Below are positions 6,751-7,666 of a stretch of 7,666 bases of DNA, in pieces. Numbering within the stretch: position 1 is the first letter of the stretch; each line of letters starts with the position of its first letter. The translations under genes were made by a program, and so were the position numbers. The stretch is taken from positions 1 to 7,666 of the forward strand of contig WTAK01000446.1 of NCBI GenBank assembly GCA_013139625.1, given 5' to 3'. Under the pieces are notes generated by a model. The model had not been told where the DNA came from. It searched no databases and was given only the letters and a program-made list of their open reading frames with translations. The DNA comes from Candidatus Delongbacteria bacterium (lineage in GTDB: Bacteria > UBA4055).

Positions 6751-6776
6751 GGGAAGGCATGGGAACCTTCCCCTAC
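6751..6776. repeat. Degenerate GTAG-edged palindrome between the TPR gene and murA
   Basis: GGGAAGG (6751-6757) pairs with CCTTCCC (6766-6772) around an eight-base loop CATGGGAA. On the minus strand the element begins GTAGGGGAAGG (6776 downward), so one edge carries the same GTAGGG seen in the palindrome after sppA. The other edge has lost its match. It lies 3' of the TPR gene and 5' of murA. There is no T run directly after it on the minus strand, so a terminator role is uncertain. Confidence 0.65.
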
Positions 6777-6785
6777 GAAATAATC

Positions 6786-7666
6786 CTACATATTCGTTTT
6801 TCTTCTACTTAATCTTTTCTTGACCGATGGACTAACCTTTTTGTCGTGAGATAAATTAGCTTTATTCTTTGGAGAAGTTTTCAAGATCGATCTTTTCAAT
6901 TTTCTGTATTCTGCAAGTTTATTAGAATCTCCAACCTGAGAAGTCATTTTTGATGCCTTCTTAATAACTTCCTTAACTTTTATAAGATTTTTCTTCTCTG
7001 ATAATATTTTCAATAAAGCTAGATACAATTCAAATATTATCTCGACATCATACTTTGATGAATTATCCTCAAGTAAACTTATCAGCTTATCATAGTTTTC
7101 AGGAGTATATTTAACAATAGCTAACTTAGCTATATCAGCACCTATGAAACTAAGTTTTTTCAAGTCATCTTCGGATTTAAGTGGCTTGTTTTTGTCGAAA
7201 TAACCTTTCGCATCTTCACATTTATTTGAGAACAGCAGTAAAATACCGAGTCTGTAATTTGATTCAATTGAGTTTAATGATTTTACTTTTCTAGATAATT
7301 GGAGTGCTTTGATAAAAGTCTTTTCTGCAATATCGTACTCATCATAGTATTGGTAAACAATACCTAAAGTTAGGTATGCCTTCAAAAGAAGTTTATTGTT
7401 CTTAGTTGTAGCTAAACCAGCTATGATAGAATCTATTGTAGAAATCGCCTGAAGAAATCTATTCTGATTACTGTGAATAATCCCTAAATTAAGTGAATAT
7501 TCGTAAAATTTCTCAAGGTTGTCAGAGTCTTTATGATATGATATCAATTGCTTTGTATAGTCTTCTGCTTGTTTATAATCCTTTATCTTCAATGATATCA
7601 AAGCTGCTTTTTCTGTTATCTCATATATCTTAGAATAATCGTTCTTTTTAAAATATATCTCACCTA
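6786..7666 (-). CDS. TPR-repeat protein of unknown function, N-terminus beyond the window
   Basis: The minus-strand frame is open from its TAG stop (6786-6788) to the right edge, giving 292 visible residues. A start at the TTG 7599-7601 would be possible, but the frame continues upstream through helix-like sequence (EIYFKKNDYSKIYEITEKAAL) with no better start, so the true start lies outside. Counting from that TTG, residues 1-135 hold helical pairs of tetratricopeptide type, the clearest being AYLTLGIVYQYYDEYDIAEKTF onward (75-105) and the flanking YSLNLGIIHSNQNRFLQAI (35-53) and YRLGILLLFSNKCEDAKGYF (116-135). Residues 140-235 are also helical but do not fit a clear repeat. The last 40 residues are very basic (KKVSPSVKKRLSRRKTNM), possibly contacting nucleic acid or a membrane. 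TPRs mediate protein-protein contact, and they often form the C-terminal part of larger regulators or kinases, so the missing portion could hold the defining domain. No function is assigned. Confidence 0.75.
   Translation of the reverse strand, partial: GEIYFKKNDYSKIYEITEKAALISLKIKDYKQAEDYTKQLISYHKDSDNLEKFYEYSLNLGIIHSNQNRFLQAISTIDSIIAGLATTKNNKLLLKAYLTLGIVYQYYDEYDIAEKTFIKALQLSRKVKSLNSIESNYRLGILLLFSNKCEDAKGYFDKNKPLKSEDDLKKLSFIGADIAKLAIVKYTPENYDKLISLLEDNSSKYDVEIIFELYLALLKILSEKKNLIKVKEVIKKASKMTSQVGDSNKLAEYRKLKRSILKTSPKNKANLSHDKKVSPSVKKRLSRRKTNM

Noticed and set aside
4605..6776. Reading the three palindromes as a CRISPR array
   Set aside because: They are separated by whole genes, have different interiors, and lack regular repeat-spacer spacing.
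1..7666. tRNA, rRNA, insertion sequence, integrase or toxin-antitoxin genes
   Set aside because: No tRNA cloverleaf, rRNA blocks, transposase motifs or small paired toxin-antitoxin frames were seen on either strand; gaps between genes are short.

Overview
This is an AT-rich window, roughly one third G+C by eye. It carries seven genes, of which five are complete and one is cut at each edge. The gene set is a cell envelope and redox housekeeping mix: L-asparaginase, a small zinc-ribbon protein, a diglyceride/lipid kinase-like protein, a large exported SppA peptidase, the NADH-sensing repressor Rex, MurA, and a TPR protein. An exported peptidase with a beta-barrel-like domain, together with MurA, suggests an outer-membrane-bearing bacterium. 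Rex, strong AGGAG-type ribosome binding sites and low G+C would fit an FCB-related or candidate-phylum lineage such as Cloacimonadota. That placement is a guess from gene style, not a demonstrated affiliation.

Layout. Positions 1-770 (minus strand) hold an asparaginase whose C-terminus lies beyond the left edge. The 270-base divergent gap 771-1040 is very AT-rich and contains a strong-looking rightward promoter with an UP-type A/T tract. This promoter drives a 51-residue four-cysteine protein at 1041-1196, which ends in a classic terminator (1216-1244). A lipid kinase-family gene (1274-2131) and sppA (2196-4598) follow on the plus strand with no terminator between them. After sppA comes a long perfect palindrome, then a candidate Rex operator, a promoter, and rex (4761-5393). 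Rex converges on murA (5424-6713, minus) with only 30 bases between the stop codons, and those bases are filled by a second palindrome. A third palindrome sits between murA and the upstream minus-strand TPR gene (6786 to beyond 7666). No stretch longer than 300 bases lacks a gene.

Most notable points: (1) a tiny zinc-ribbon gene of unknown function with the strongest expression signals in the window; (2) three intergenic palindromes with unrelated interiors that all share a GTAGRG/CTYTAC-like edge and occupy all three gaps between 4599 and 6785, resembling REP elements; (3) a double-domain SppA with an added exported beta-strand-rich N-terminal domain of about 230 residues and an altered SPGGS motif; (4) a MurA with Asp in place of the fosfomycin-target Cys; (5) a candidate autoregulatory Rex site. 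The genes do not form an obvious single pathway and nothing here amounts to a defence or mobile system. The palindromes and the small zinc-ribbon gene are the parts least explained by known annotation.
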